NCBI GenBank assembly: GCA_029061495.1
Contig: JAIDRX010000032.1
Location: 1 to 37,009, forward strand
Length of the DNA: 37,009 nt
From: Clostridia bacterium
GTDB lineage: Bacteria > Bacillota > Clostridia > Christensenellales > Borkfalkiaceae
Direction: 5' to 3'
The notes beneath the pieces were generated by a model, which was not told the DNA's origin, searched no databases, and saw only the letters and a list, made by a program, of their open reading frames with translations. Below, piece by piece: positions 7,837 through 15,246 of the stretch (position 1 is its first letter; the number at the start of each line of letters is the position of its first letter). A program made the position numbers and the translations under genes.

Positions 7837-8035
7837 CACTCACTCCGCAAGTATTATATTTTGGCGGTGGTTTCCCGTATTCGGTTAGTGATTCACAACC
7901 GAACAGATTGATGTGAGTTGAAGGGTCTTTTGTCCGGTTCTTGCAAACTATGCAAGACGAATAAAAGCCCAACCACGGTGTAACGCAAGCAATTAGGCTT
8001 GGTTTACTTCCGTTTCCGAAAGGGGTTGGGCAATA
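7837..8035 (+). ncRNA. Array-terminal structured element, copy A
   Basis: About 200 nt shared with the ends of arrays B and C. Hairpin P1 pairs TTCGGTT (7880) with AACCGAA (7897). P2 pairs TCTTGC (7939) with GCAAGA (7952). P3 is a long-range stem, GCCCAACC (7967) with GGTTGGGC (8024). It encloses P4: GTAA/TTAC, a CG/GT internal loop, CAAGC/GCTTG and loop AATTAG. Stem sequences differ among copies while pairing is kept. The function is unknown; it may be an RNA domain, a terminator or a mobility end. Confidence 0.6.
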
Positions 8036-8047
8036 CTTTAAAAATTA

Positions 8048-8077
8048 CGCCGCCGCGCTTTATTAAGCGCGGCGGCG
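8048..8077. terminator. Terminator hairpin between array A and the small membrane gene
   Basis: A perfect 13-bp stem CGCCGCCGCGCTT with a 4-nt loop. On the - strand TAATTTTT follows, so it mainly serves the 8088-8369 gene. Confidence 0.75.
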
Positions 8078-8087
8078 TTCCATATAA

Positions 8088-8369
8088 TCAGTTTAATTTT
8101 TTAAGTTTGTTCAAGCTAAGCTTTGCGGTAATAAATGCGGCGACGACGCCCGCAAGCAAAAGTATCATAGCGCTTTCAAACACGACGAAGCCTATCAGCG
8201 TACCCGCCCTGTTGTCCTTTAAAAAGCCGGTGGCGGAAATTATTATTGCAAACAAAATAAGTGCGGCGGCGACTACTAAAATTGCGATAAAAAGTATTTT
8301 TACAACCTTAACGCAAGTATTCGCGCGCTTTGTAAGTTTTTCGGCCAAAGCCGTTTTATCCTGCTCCAT
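8088..8369 (-). CDS. Small two-helix membrane protein
   Basis: This 93-residue protein has two membrane segments (about residues 23-49 and 58-84), a charged N-terminus (MEQDKTALAEKLTKRA) and a Lys-rich end. AAAGGAG precedes the ATG by 5 nt. It starts 10 nt after the rex stop, so it is the last gene of the ROK kinase-rex transcript. No family is recognised. Confidence 0.7.
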   Translation of the reverse strand: MEQDKTALAEKLTKRANTCVKVVKILFIAILVVAAALILFAIIISATGFLKDNRAGTLIGFVVFESAMILLLAGVVAAFITAKLSLNKLKKLN

Positions 8370-8379
8370 TTTTACTCCT

Positions 8380-8991
8380 TTAAATCATGCTTGAAAGCAC
8401 TGCAAGGTTCGCCGCAACGTCTATATTGCGCACGACAACTCCATTGCCCGTCCTTATAAGCACGGGGGCAAAATTTAAAATTGCCTTGATTCCGCAACTA
8501 ATAAGCCTGTCCGCAACTTCCTGCGCATACTGCGCGGGGACGCATATCACCGCAAGCTCGGCGCCGAGTTTTTTCACCTCGCTTTCCGCTTGTGCAATGT
8601 CGTAAACAGGTTTATCCGCAACTAAATCGCCTATCTTTTTTTCGTCGCTGTCGAACGCGGCGACAATTTCAATTCCGTAGTTTTTAAATCCGCCGTAGCT
8701 TAAAACAGCCCTGCCCAAAGCTCCCGCGCCGACGAGCACCGCCTTTCTGCTTCCGTTACAGCACAAAAATTCTTCCAATGCGGAAATAAGCTCTTTGACG
8801 AGATACCCCACGCGCGGCCTTCCGACTGCGGCTGTATAAGCCAAATCTTTACGCACGAGAACCTCGCCCATGCCCAAAGCCTCGGCAATGTTACCCGACG
8901 ATATGTACTGCCTGTCATCGGGCAAAGCCTTCAAGTAGTTTAAATATACCGGCAGTCTTTGCAGAGATATAACGGGTATATCCTTATCCAT
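8380..8991 (-). CDS. rex: Redox-sensing transcriptional repressor Rex
   Basis: Rex senses the NADH/NAD+ ratio and represses fermentation and hydrogen genes when NADH is low. The N-terminus is a winged helix (ISSGNIAEALGMGEVLVRKD). It is followed by a Rossmann domain with the NAD motif VLVGAGALGRAV and an acidic residue ending strand 2 (AAFDSD). The ORF track includes 14 extra N-terminal codons; I start at the ATG at 8991, preceded by GGGAGA, giving about 203 residues, the usual Rex length. It lies 4 nt after the ROK kinase stop. The hydrogenase operon nearby is a natural Rex target, but no clear Rex box is visible there. Confidence 0.92.
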   Translation of the reverse strand: MDKDIPVISLQRLPVYLNYLKALPDDRQYISSGNIAEALGMGEVLVRKDLAYTAAVGRPRVGYLVKELISALEEFLCCNGSRKAVLVGAGALGRAVLSYGGFKNYGIEIVAAFDSDEKKIGDLVADKPVYDIAQAESEVKKLGAELAVICVPAQYAQEVADRLISCGIKAILNFAPVLIRTGNGVVVRNIDVAANLAVLSSMI

Positions 8992-8995
8992 ATAA

Positions 8996-9934
8996 TCATT
9001 CTCCCATAACGAGCGCCGCCGCGCCGAACGCACCCGCGTCCGAGCCGAGCGACGCCGTCGCTATTTTGACGGGCGCGTACTGCGTTCCGCCGAAAAGTTC
9101 TTTATCAAGTAAGCTTTGCAGGGGTACGGTAAGCCTCTCACCCTGCCTCGAAACTCCGCCGCCGAGCATTATAATTTCGGGACGGAAAATATTTGCTAAA
9201 TTAGTAAGTCCGCAGGCAAGGCGCTTTATATACCAGTCCACCACCTCGCGCGCGGAAACGTCTGTATCCGCGTAAGCGAAAGCCGTTTTGCCGTCCGCCG
9301 TATCGGAGGTGCAGCTTTGCCACATCTTAGAGCCCGCGTCCTCCTCCATCGCCCACTTTGTGCGTTTAATCAATGCGGTTGCGGACGAATACGCCTCGAA
9401 ACACCCGCGCCTGCCGCAGGTACACTTGTCTCCCCCGCGCTCGATTACCATATGCCCTATTTCCGCGCCTGCGGAACGGTTTCCCTCGAACAGCTTTCCG
9501 TCGATAACTACGCCGCCTCCGACGCCTGTACCGAGGGTTACGAGAACGCTGTTTTTATAATTTTTACCCGCGCCGAACTTCGCCTCTCCAAGCGCCGCCG
9601 CGTTCGCGTCGTTTGTGATTGAAACTTTAAGCCCGACCTTTTCCTCTATAATCTTTGCGAGGGGGAATTTATCAAGCTTTAAATTGCCCGCAAAAATTAC
9701 CGTGCCGTTTTCGGAATCTATCATTCCCGCACAGCCGACGCCTACGCCCTTAAAGCTTTTTAAAGGTTGTCCGCTTTCGGAAATAAGTCTGTTGCAGAGC
9801 GTTGCGGCGTTTTCGGCAATTTCCTTACCCGTGCCGCTTTTAACGCTTTCTTTGCACAAAAGCTTGCCCTCACCGTCTATTACTACGCCCTTGATGTTAG
9901 TTCCGCCTACGTCAATACCTATATAAAACGGCAT
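8996..9934 (-). CDS. glcK: ROK-family sugar kinase (glucokinase)
   Basis: This 312-residue cytoplasmic enzyme phosphorylates glucose or a related sugar with ATP. It has the phosphate motif GIDVGGTNIKG, the catalytic Asp in ITNDANAAALGE, GTGVGGG, and the ROK zinc motif CTCGRRGCFEAYSS. GGAGGG precedes the ATG. It heads a transcript with rex and a small membrane gene, linking sugar entry to redox control. Sugar specificity is inferred from the family. Confidence 0.88.
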   Translation of the reverse strand: MPFYIGIDVGGTNIKGVVIDGEGKLLCKESVKSGTGKEIAENAATLCNRLISESGQPLKSFKGVGVGCAGMIDSENGTVIFAGNLKLDKFPLAKIIEEKVGLKVSITNDANAAALGEAKFGAGKNYKNSVLVTLGTGVGGGVVIDGKLFEGNRSAGAEIGHMVIERGGDKCTCGRRGCFEAYSSATALIKRTKWAMEEDAGSKMWQSCTSDTADGKTAFAYADTDVSAREVVDWYIKRLACGLTNLANIFRPEIIMLGGGVSRQGERLTVPLQSLLDKELFGGTQYAPVKIATASLGSDAGAFGAAALVMGE

Positions 9935-9960
9935 ACCGCCCTCCGATCTTGTATATAAAC

Positions 9961-9989
9961 AGTATACACCGTGGCCGCCGAACTGTCAA
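9961..9989 (-). promoter_or_regulatory. Promoter of the ROK kinase-rex operon
   Basis: The - strand reads TTGACA, 17 nt, TATACT, about 27 nt before the ATG. Confidence 0.8.
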
Positions 9990-9991
9990 GA

Positions 9992-10025
9992 TTAAAAAAT
10001 AAAGCACGCTTTTACGCGTGCCTTT
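9992..10025 (-). terminator. Terminator after dut
   Basis: The stem GCACGC/GCGTGC with a short loop is followed on the - strand by TTTATTTTTT. It ends the nrdD-nrdG-dut unit. Confidence 0.8.
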
Positions 10026-10092
10026 ATATTGATTTGCTCTTAGTAAGTGTCTTGTGTAGTTAAGATACACCGATTAAACGGAATGTTTACGC

Positions 10093-10530
10093 TTACTTAG
10101 TACCCGTAGAGCCGAATCCGCCCGCTCCGCGCACGGTTGACGAAAGCTCATCTTTTTCCTCAAACTCCGCGGTAAGATAGGGCGCGATAACAAGCTGAGC
10201 AACCCTCTCTCCTGCGGCTACCGTCTGAACTACTTCCGAGTGGTTATGCAACGCTACCTTTACCTCTCCGCGGTAATCGCAGTCAACCACGCCGACCTTG
10301 TTCGCGGGGGCAAGTCCCTTTTTGGTTGCAAGTCCGCTCCTTGCGTAAATTAACCCCGCGTAGCCGAGGGGAAGCTCTATAGCAATTCCCGTAGGCACCA
10401 ATACCGTCTGATGCGGCTTTACTTCCAAGTCCGCTTCCAGGCATGCGTAAAGGTCTGCGCCTGCGGCAAACTCGCTGCCGTACGAAGGAATTATTGCTTT
10501 GTCGTTAAGTTTTTTAATGCATACTTTCAT
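10093..10530 (-). CDS. dut: dUTP diphosphatase
   Basis: This trimeric dUTPase hydrolyses dUTP to dUMP, keeping uracil out of DNA and supplying dTMP synthesis. The five family motifs are present, including YARSGLATKKG, GVVDCDYRGEV with the catalytic Asp, GERVAQLVI and the C-terminal Gly-rich RGAGGFGSTG. Length 145 is standard. An AGAGG site precedes the ATG. It lies 15 nt after nrdG, so nucleotide reduction and dUTP removal share a transcript. Confidence 0.95.
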   Translation of the reverse strand: MKVCIKKLNDKAIIPSYGSEFAAGADLYACLEADLEVKPHQTVLVPTGIAIELPLGYAGLIYARSGLATKKGLAPANKVGVVDCDYRGEVKVALHNHSEVVQTVAAGERVAQLVIAPYLTAEFEEKDELSSTVRGAGGFGSTGTK

Positions 10531-10545
10531 TTGTGTTTCCTCTTA

Positions 10546-11079
10546 TTAAACTAATGTCGTTTCATCCCACAAAACTACTTCGTCGCTTTCAAGCGAGGGC
10601 TTAACCAATATAATTCTCTGGTTGGACGAGCCGCGGAATAAAAGATTTAAGTCCTTTAATTCCTCAACAAACTTTCCGTCCACAAGAACGTCAAGGCAGT
10701 TTAAAATGCGCATAACGATGTCCATATCGCACTTTTTGCCCGTTAAAAGGTCGGCTTCGTAGTCGTAGCCCGTAAAGCACCAAAAGGACTTGTCGGGGTA
10801 CTTTTTCCTCAACCTCTCCAAAAAGGGAGCTAAAACCTCTGCGTTCTCCGGCTCGAAGGGGTCGCCGCCGAGAAGGGTAAAGCCCTTTATGTAGTCGGGC
10901 TTCATTTCCTCGATTATCTCGTTTTCGGTCTGCTTTGTGAAAGGCTCGCCGTAGCAGAAATCCCACGTTTCGGGGTTGAAGCAGTTTTTACAATGGTTGC
11001 GGCAACCGCTGACGTATAGCGAAACCCTGACTCCGGGACCGTTTGAAATGTCGCGCCGCTTTATTTTAGCATAATTCAT
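10546..11079 (-). CDS. nrdG: Anaerobic ribonucleotide reductase activating protein
   Basis: NrdG is a radical-SAM enzyme that installs the glycyl radical on NrdD. The SAM/[4Fe-4S] motif is SGCRNHCKNC, followed by a Gly-rich motif (TLLGGDPFEPEN). The ORF track begins at a TTG six codons upstream. I use the ATG at 11079 because the family starts MNYAKIK-like; neither start has a good ribosome site. It follows nrdD after about 158 nt that contain a strong hairpin. Confidence 0.9.
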   Translation of the reverse strand: MNYAKIKRRDISNGPGVRVSLYVSGCRNHCKNCFNPETWDFCYGEPFTKQTENEIIEEMKPDYIKGFTLLGGDPFEPENAEVLAPFLERLRKKYPDKSFWCFTGYDYEADLLTGKKCDMDIVMRILNCLDVLVDGKFVEELKDLNLLFRGSSNQRIILVKPSLESDEVVLWDETTLV

Positions 11080-11174
11080 AAACGTACCGTTTAACAAGCA
11101 ATGCTTGATATGTATCTTTATTCCGTTTGCGTTTAACTAACTTACTGCTAATCAAACATAAACTTATAATTAAT

Positions 11175-11208
11175 TGCGCGGTCCGAAACCACGATTTCGG
11201 ACCGCGCA
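11175..11208 (-). promoter_or_regulatory. Strong hairpin between nrdD and nrdG
   Basis: A perfect 14-bp stem (TGCGCGGTCCGAAA) with a 6-nt loop and no U-run. It could act as an RNA stability element or a weak attenuator between nrdD and nrdG. Confidence 0.6.
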
Positions 11209-11237
11209 GTCGCAAAACGTAAACTAATTTCGTGAAC

Positions 11238-13364
11238 TTATAAGTGCAATACGCGTGCTTTAATCTCTTTAGTCTTGCCGACGTTCCAGAAGTTTTCGCC
11301 GAGGTAACCGCAGGTACGGCGCGTAACGTTCATTTTGCGCTGGTCCTTGTTGTGGCACACGGGGCACTCCCATTCGTTGTCGTCGTTTATAATAATTTCA
11401 CCGTCGAATCCGCAAACGTGGCAGTAGTCGCTCTTGGTGTTGAATTCCGCGTACTGGATATTGTCGTAAATAAATTTAACTACGTCCTCGAGCGCAACCA
11501 GGTTATGGCGCATGTTGGGAATTTCAACGTACGATATAGCTCCGCCCGAAGATATTTTCTGGAACTGGCTTTCGAACTGGAATTTTGCGAAAGCGTCGAT
11601 ATTTTCGCGCACGTCAACGTGGTAGCTGTTGGTGTAATAGCCCTTGTCGGTAACGTCGGGGATAGTACCGTACTTCGCCTGATCGATGCGCGCAAAGCGG
11701 TAGCAAAGCGACTCTGCGGGCGTTCCGTAAAGTCCGAAGCCGAGACCCGTTTCCTTCTTCCACTTTTCGCAATGCTCGCGAAGGGAAGCCATAACTTTAA
11801 TCGCAAATTTAAGTCCCTCGGGGTCGGTGTGCGATACGCCCTTTACAAGCTTGGTAACCTCGTAAAGTCCGATGTATCCGAGCGATATAGTCGAGTAACC
11901 GTCCAAAAGGTATTTGTCTATCTTTTCACCGGGCTGCAAACGCGCGATTGCGCCGTACTGCCAGTGCACGGGGGAAACGTCGCTCGTTACGCCCATAAGC
12001 GCGTCGTGGCGGCACATCAAAGCCTCGTAGCAAAGCTGCAACCTCTCCTCTAAAATCTCCCAGAACTTCTTTTCGTCGCCCTTGGCAAGTATTCCGCACT
12101 GGGGAAGGTTAATGGACACAACGCCCTGGTTGAACCTGCCCTCGAATTTGTACTCTCCGTTTTCGTCCTTCCAGGGTGAAAGGAACGAGCGGCAGCCCAT
12201 GGGCGAGAATACGTTGCCCTCGTAATTTTCGCGCATCTTCTTTGCGGAAATGTAGTCGGGGTATAATCTCTTTGACGAGCATTTAACCGCAAGCTTTGTG
12301 AGATAGTCGTACTTGCCGCCTTTGAGGCAGTTGTTTTCGTCCAAAACGTATATAAGCTTGGGGAACGCGGGGGTAACGTAAACTCCCTTTTCGTTCTTTA
12401 TTCCCTGATAGCGCTGTTTTAAAATTTCCTCTATGATGAGCGCGTTTTCCTCGATATACTCGTCGTTCTCGTCGAGGTACATGAAAAGCGTTACGAAGGG
12501 CGACTGACCGTTTGTCGTCATAAGGGTGTTAATCTGATACTGTATCGTCTGAACGCCCGCTTTAAGCGACTCCTGCAAACGCATATTGACGATTTCCGCC
12601 TTAGCGTTTTCGTCAAGTCTGTCGCCGAATTTTTCGTCGCACTGCTGCTTGTACTTTTCCTTGGTTCTTCTTAAATATTTGCCGAGATGTGCGATATTGA
12701 CCGACTGTCCGCCGTACTGAGACGAAGCGACGGAAGCTATAATCTGCGTGGTAATGGTGCACGCCGTCTGGAAGGACTTGGGGCTTTCGATCATTTTTCC
12801 GTTTATAACGGTACCCTTGTCCAGCATATCCTTAATATTAATAAGACAGCAGTTGAATATGGGCTGTAAGAAATAGTCCGCGTCGTGGAAGTGTATAGCG
12901 CCCTCGTCGTGAGCTTTTGAAATGTGCTCGGGCAAAAGCATACGGCGCGTCAAATCCTTTGAAACTTCGCCCGCGATTAAATCGCGCTGGGTTGCCGCCG
13001 TGCGTGCGTTTTTGTTGGAGTTTTCCTCCATAACGTCCTTATTGGAGTTTTTGATAAGCGAAAGTATGCTCTCGTCCGTGGTGTTTGCCTTACGGATGAG
13101 CGCGCGCTCGTAACGGTAAAGGATATACGACTTCATAAGCTGATACTTCTGAAGCTCCATCAGCTTTTCCTCTACCATGTCCTGAATATCCTCTACGAGG
13201 AGCCTAGGTCTGTGGCGGGAAGCGATGTCGTCTGCTATAGCGTTAATTTGGGCGTCGTTTATCCTGTCCTCAAAGTCAACAGCTTCGTTAGCCTTGCTTA
13301 ACGCTACGACTATCTTTTTCCTGTCGAATTCCGAAACGGTATTGTCGCGCTTGATAACTTTCAT
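11238..13364 (-). CDS. nrdD: Anaerobic ribonucleoside-triphosphate reductase
   Basis: This 708-residue class III reductase makes dNTPs without oxygen. The N-terminus is an ATP-cone (MKVIKRDNTVSEFDRKKI) for allosteric control. The large barrel domain follows. The C-terminus has a four-Cys zinc site (CHVCG, CPVCHN) and the glycyl-radical loop RRTCGYLGENFW. GGAGGAAAGG precedes the ATG. Two promoters with NrdR boxes lie upstream. It heads nrdD-nrdG-dut. Confidence 0.96.
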   Translation of the reverse strand: MKVIKRDNTVSEFDRKKIVVALSKANEAVDFEDRINDAQINAIADDIASRHRPRLLVEDIQDMVEEKLMELQKYQLMKSYILYRYERALIRKANTTDESILSLIKNSNKDVMEENSNKNARTAATQRDLIAGEVSKDLTRRMLLPEHISKAHDEGAIHFHDADYFLQPIFNCCLINIKDMLDKGTVINGKMIESPKSFQTACTITTQIIASVASSQYGGQSVNIAHLGKYLRRTKEKYKQQCDEKFGDRLDENAKAEIVNMRLQESLKAGVQTIQYQINTLMTTNGQSPFVTLFMYLDENDEYIEENALIIEEILKQRYQGIKNEKGVYVTPAFPKLIYVLDENNCLKGGKYDYLTKLAVKCSSKRLYPDYISAKKMRENYEGNVFSPMGCRSFLSPWKDENGEYKFEGRFNQGVVSINLPQCGILAKGDEKKFWEILEERLQLCYEALMCRHDALMGVTSDVSPVHWQYGAIARLQPGEKIDKYLLDGYSTISLGYIGLYEVTKLVKGVSHTDPEGLKFAIKVMASLREHCEKWKKETGLGFGLYGTPAESLCYRFARIDQAKYGTIPDVTDKGYYTNSYHVDVRENIDAFAKFQFESQFQKISSGGAISYVEIPNMRHNLVALEDVVKFIYDNIQYAEFNTKSDYCHVCGFDGEIIINDDNEWECPVCHNKDQRKMNVTRRTCGYLGENFWNVGKTKEIKARVLHL

Positions 13365-13406
13365 AATCCTTTCCTCCGATTTCCGTAAAAACCCGTATCG
13401 TTTATA

Positions 13407-13435
13407 AGATTACCACATATTTAGTGGCTTGTCAA
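13407..13435 (-). promoter_or_regulatory. Proximal nrdD promoter
   Basis: The - strand reads TTGACA, 17 nt, TAATCT. The spacer contains the first NrdR box. Confidence 0.75.
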
Positions 13436-13460
13436 TAGCCATACCACTATATATTGTGGT
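13412..13460. promoter_or_regulatory. NrdR box pair, proximal
   Basis: ACCACATATTTAGTGG and ACCACTATATATTGTGGT are two near-palindromes whose centres are 32 bp apart. Both resemble the NrdR consensus (ACACWATATATWGTGT-like), and the spacing of about three helical turns is typical. The first overlaps the promoter spacer and the second lies upstream of -35. Confidence 0.85.
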
Positions 13461-13496
13461 TTTTGCCTTAAAACTCAGCGGGCGGCAGTGAAATCA

Positions 13497-13525
13497 AGTA
13501 TATTATAAAGTAGCGGCAAAGTCAA
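13497..13525 (-). promoter_or_regulatory. Distal nrdD promoter
   Basis: The - strand reads TTGACT, 17 nt, TATACT. Confidence 0.65.
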
Positions 13526-13532
13526 GTACTGC

Positions 13533-13583
13533 ACCACAATATTTTGTATGTTAATTTCAAACATACATACTACATATTGTGGT
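13533..13583. promoter_or_regulatory. NrdR box pair, distal
   Basis: ACCACAATATTTTGTATG and CATACTACATATTGTGGT, centres 33 bp apart, sit just upstream of the distal promoter. The arrangement copies the proximal pair. Confidence 0.8.
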
Positions 13584-13634
13584 TGAAAAAAATTAACATT
13601 TTTGAAAAATTTAGGTGTAAAATGCTGAAAATAA

Positions 13635-13662
13635 ATAAAAAACGCCCGTAAGATACGGACGC
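13635..13662 (-). terminator. Terminator at the end of array B
   Basis: The stem CGTCCGTA/TACGGGCG (one G-T pair) is followed on the - strand by a T6 run. It lies just after the array-terminal element. Confidence 0.75.
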
Positions 13663-13664
13663 CC

Positions 13665-13869
13665 CTAAAAAGGTATGACCCGAACGCACTAAGCAAACGG
13701 ACCTGAACCGCACTTAATTGTACGCGTCAGGACGTGGACGGGTCTGATTTGCCTCCCCGAAAGCGGAAAGGACAGGACAAAAACCCCTTCAACTCATATC
13801 ATACTGTTCAGTTGTGAATCACAAACCGAATACTGGAAAATCCCTCGCCAAATATTTTGCGGGTGAGCG
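13665..13869 (-). ncRNA. Array-terminal structured element, copy B
   Basis: The most diverged copy. It keeps the P1 hairpin with one G-T pair. P2 pairs CCTTTCC with GGGGAGG. P3 pairs GACCCG with CGGGTC (13739-13744 and 13677-13682 on the + strand). P4 has CCTGA/TCAGG, the same CG/GT internal loop, CGTAC/GTGCG and loop AATTAA. Almost every stem base differs from copy A, yet pairing is kept. The protein frame that continues in A4 and C6 is shifted and ends early here. Confidence 0.6.
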
Positions 13870-13986
13870 AAGCGCAGGCCGCACCGCTAAACGTTGCGAG
13901 GGGTAAGCAACATAGAAGCTCCCCATCCCGCAAAGGTAATGCGCATCGTACGCAACACCATCAGCGCCGGTACGCAGCCAAACAAA
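13870..13986 (-). other. Cassette B4 (last of array B)
   Basis: 39 codons, FVWLRT to AVRPAL. Core GADGVAYDAHYLCGMGSFYV. Confidence 0.68.
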
Positions 13987-14067
13987 TTAAAAGCTTTTGC
14001 CCTTTATCTGATTTTACCGCAAAATTATTTTGTTTGCAAATTTTTGGAAGGACGAGGGTGGATTTCT

Positions 14068-14092
14068 CAAAACAGTGTAGTACACTGTTTTG
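14068..14092. repeat. Perfect 25-nt palindrome inside array B
   Basis: Twelve-base arms (CAAAACAGTGTA) flank a single central base. It sits in a segment of roughly 120 bp, not cassette-like, that separates B4 and B3. It could be an operator, a recombination site or the scar of an insertion. Confidence 0.8.
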
Positions 14093-14177
14093 CCGCCCGA
14101 GGTGAGCGCTGCGCATTATACGCGCAGTCGCGGTGCCCGAGAACGGCGTTGTCCTTACGCTGTTCGAGAAAGACTTA

Positions 14178-14291
14178 AAGCGCAGGCCGCACCGCTAACA
14201 AACGAGAAGTGTAAGCAGTATAAAAATCTCCCATACCACTCATGTAAGAAGCGGCAAGCGCACTGGACGTGCCGGAACGCAGCCGAGTAAA
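14178..14291 (-). other. Cassette B3
   Basis: 38 codons, one codon shorter by an in-frame deletion. Trp of WLRS is Arg (TGG to CGG). Core GTSSALAASYMSGMGDFYT, ending TSRLLAVRPAL as in B2 and C3. Confidence 0.65.
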
Positions 14292-14365
14292 TTTAAGTTT
14301 TTGCCCTTTATTTAATTTTACTGCAAAACTATGTTATTTGCAAATTTTTGGCAAGGGCTAAACTG

Positions 14366-14482
14366 AAGCGCAGGCCGCACCGCCAACAAGCGTGAGGTGT
14401 AAGCACTGTAATTACTGCCTGACCCCGATAGGTAACCAGCATAATACGCAGGACTATGATTGCCGGAACGCAGCCAAGTAAT
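14366..14482 (-). other. Cassette B2
   Basis: 39 codons, ITWLRS to AVRPAL. Core GNHSPAYYAGYLSGSGSNYS. Confidence 0.68.
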
Positions 14483-14557
14483 TTAAAGCTTTTGCCCTTT
14501 ATTTAATTTTACCGAAAAATTATTTTGTTTGCAAATCTTTTGGCAAGGGCTAACTTA

Positions 14558-14674
14558 AAGCGCAGGCCGCACCGCTAAATTAATTGCAGAGTAGGTACCG
14601 TCACCACTGCCTGAACCAGACAAGCACCACGCACTGTTCGCATTTCTACTCTCGCCGGAACGCAGCCAAATAAA
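14558..14674 (-). other. Cassette B1 (first of array B)
   Basis: 39 codons, FIWLRS to AVRPAL. Core GESRNANSAWCLSGSGSGDG. The usual Tyr-Leu is Cys-Leu. Confidence 0.68.
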
Positions 14675-14697
14675 TTAAAGTTTTTGCCCTTTGACTT

Positions 14698-14726
14698 ATT
14701 ATATATTAAATAAAGTCAAAAGGCAA
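14698..14726 (-). promoter_or_regulatory. Promoter leading array B
   Basis: The - strand reads TTGCCT, 17 nt, TATAAT, starting within a few bases of the HNH gene stop codon. Confidence 0.55.
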
Positions 14727-14729
14727 TTT

Positions 14730-15164
14730 TTACAAAAACTTTTTAAGATACGACAAATCGAGCTTCCACTCCGAAACCTTATTGCGGCGGCGGTGGGCTT
14801 CGTTAGCCTCTCCCAACGCTTTACGGTATTCGGCATAGTTGCAACCGTTCACCTTCATAAAATGTTCGCTTGCGCGCTCCTCTCCGCCCGTAAGCGAGGT
14901 TCTGCCGATATGAATAACCTCGTGGCAGTTTTTGCACACGGCGACAACGTCTTTAAGCTTCTGGATATTGTTTTCTTCGTCGTACTCCCACTGTTCGTGC
15001 GCCTCTAAACGGACAGAAGGTGCGCCGCAAATCATACACTTTCCGTCCGCGCGGGAATACGCTTCCTTCCTTACGACGTCCCACTGCGCCTTTGACAATA
15101 AGCTCCTTAAATTGCTGTACCAGCACGAGTCGGGCACAAGCTCGAAGTTAAGTTTAAGTTCCAT
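14730..15164 (-). CDS. HNH-type nuclease domain protein
   Basis: About 144 residues with an HNH/zinc layout: CMICG, then AHEQWEYD, then CKNCHEVIHIGR. This matches small HNH endonuclease-like proteins, with His-Glu and the CxxCH as likely metal and catalytic residues. A DNA target cannot be inferred. The ORF track adds eight codons. I use the ATG at 15164 because a TTGAAA-N17-TATAAT promoter ends 6 nt before it, predicting a leaderless mRNA. It lies directly upstream of array B on the same strand, so transcription may run into the array; a functional link is speculative. Confidence 0.8.
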   Translation of the reverse strand: MELKLNFELVPDSCWYSNLRSLLSKAQWDVVRKEAYSRADGKCMICGAPSVRLEAHEQWEYDEENNIQKLKDVVAVCKNCHEVIHIGRTSLTGGEERASEHFMKVNGCNYAEYRKALGEANEAHRRRNKVSEWKLDLSYLKKFL

Positions 15165-15170
15165 ACCACG

Positions 15171-15199
15171 ATTATACCGCGTACGCAAAATAATTTCAA
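15171..15199 (-). promoter_or_regulatory. Leaderless promoter of the HNH gene
   Basis: TTGAAA, 17 nt, TATAAT, then CGTGGT and the ATG. The predicted +1 falls on the start codon. Confidence 0.75.
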
Positions 15200-15210
15200 G
15201 CGGAAAAGAC

Positions 15211-15240
15211 TTGACGGACGGCCACGGCAGAGGTTAAAAT
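15211..15240 (+). promoter_or_regulatory. Leaderless promoter of the 15247 gene
   Basis: TTGACG, 18 nt, TAAAAT, with the ATG starting 7 nt after the -10. No ribosome site is present. Confidence 0.65.
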
Positions 15241-15246
15241 ATATAT

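Larger units (their letters stand above)
13870..14690 (-). repeat. Array B: four WLRS...VRPAL cassettes, one spacer interrupted
   Basis: Four cassettes on the - strand. The leader is AAAGGGCAAAAGCTT-like and the spacers contain AGCCCTTGCC and AAATTTGCAAA. Internal -10 boxes are weaker (TAAAAT). The B4-B3 distance is 308 bp rather than about 190 because of an inserted segment with a perfect palindrome. No other gene lies between nrdD and 14730. Confidence 0.82.

Noticed and set aside
7676-7972. Antisense ORFs over the arrays (EAQAAPL ... CRNAAKQ frame)
   Set aside because: They are open mainly because the conserved edges also lack stops in antisense. The sense frame matches a known domain end and shows codon-level conservation. 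The antisense frame is kept only as a control.
11244-12053. 269-aa + strand ORF opposite nrdD
   Set aside because: It is a shadow of nrdD with no ribosome site or recognisable domain.
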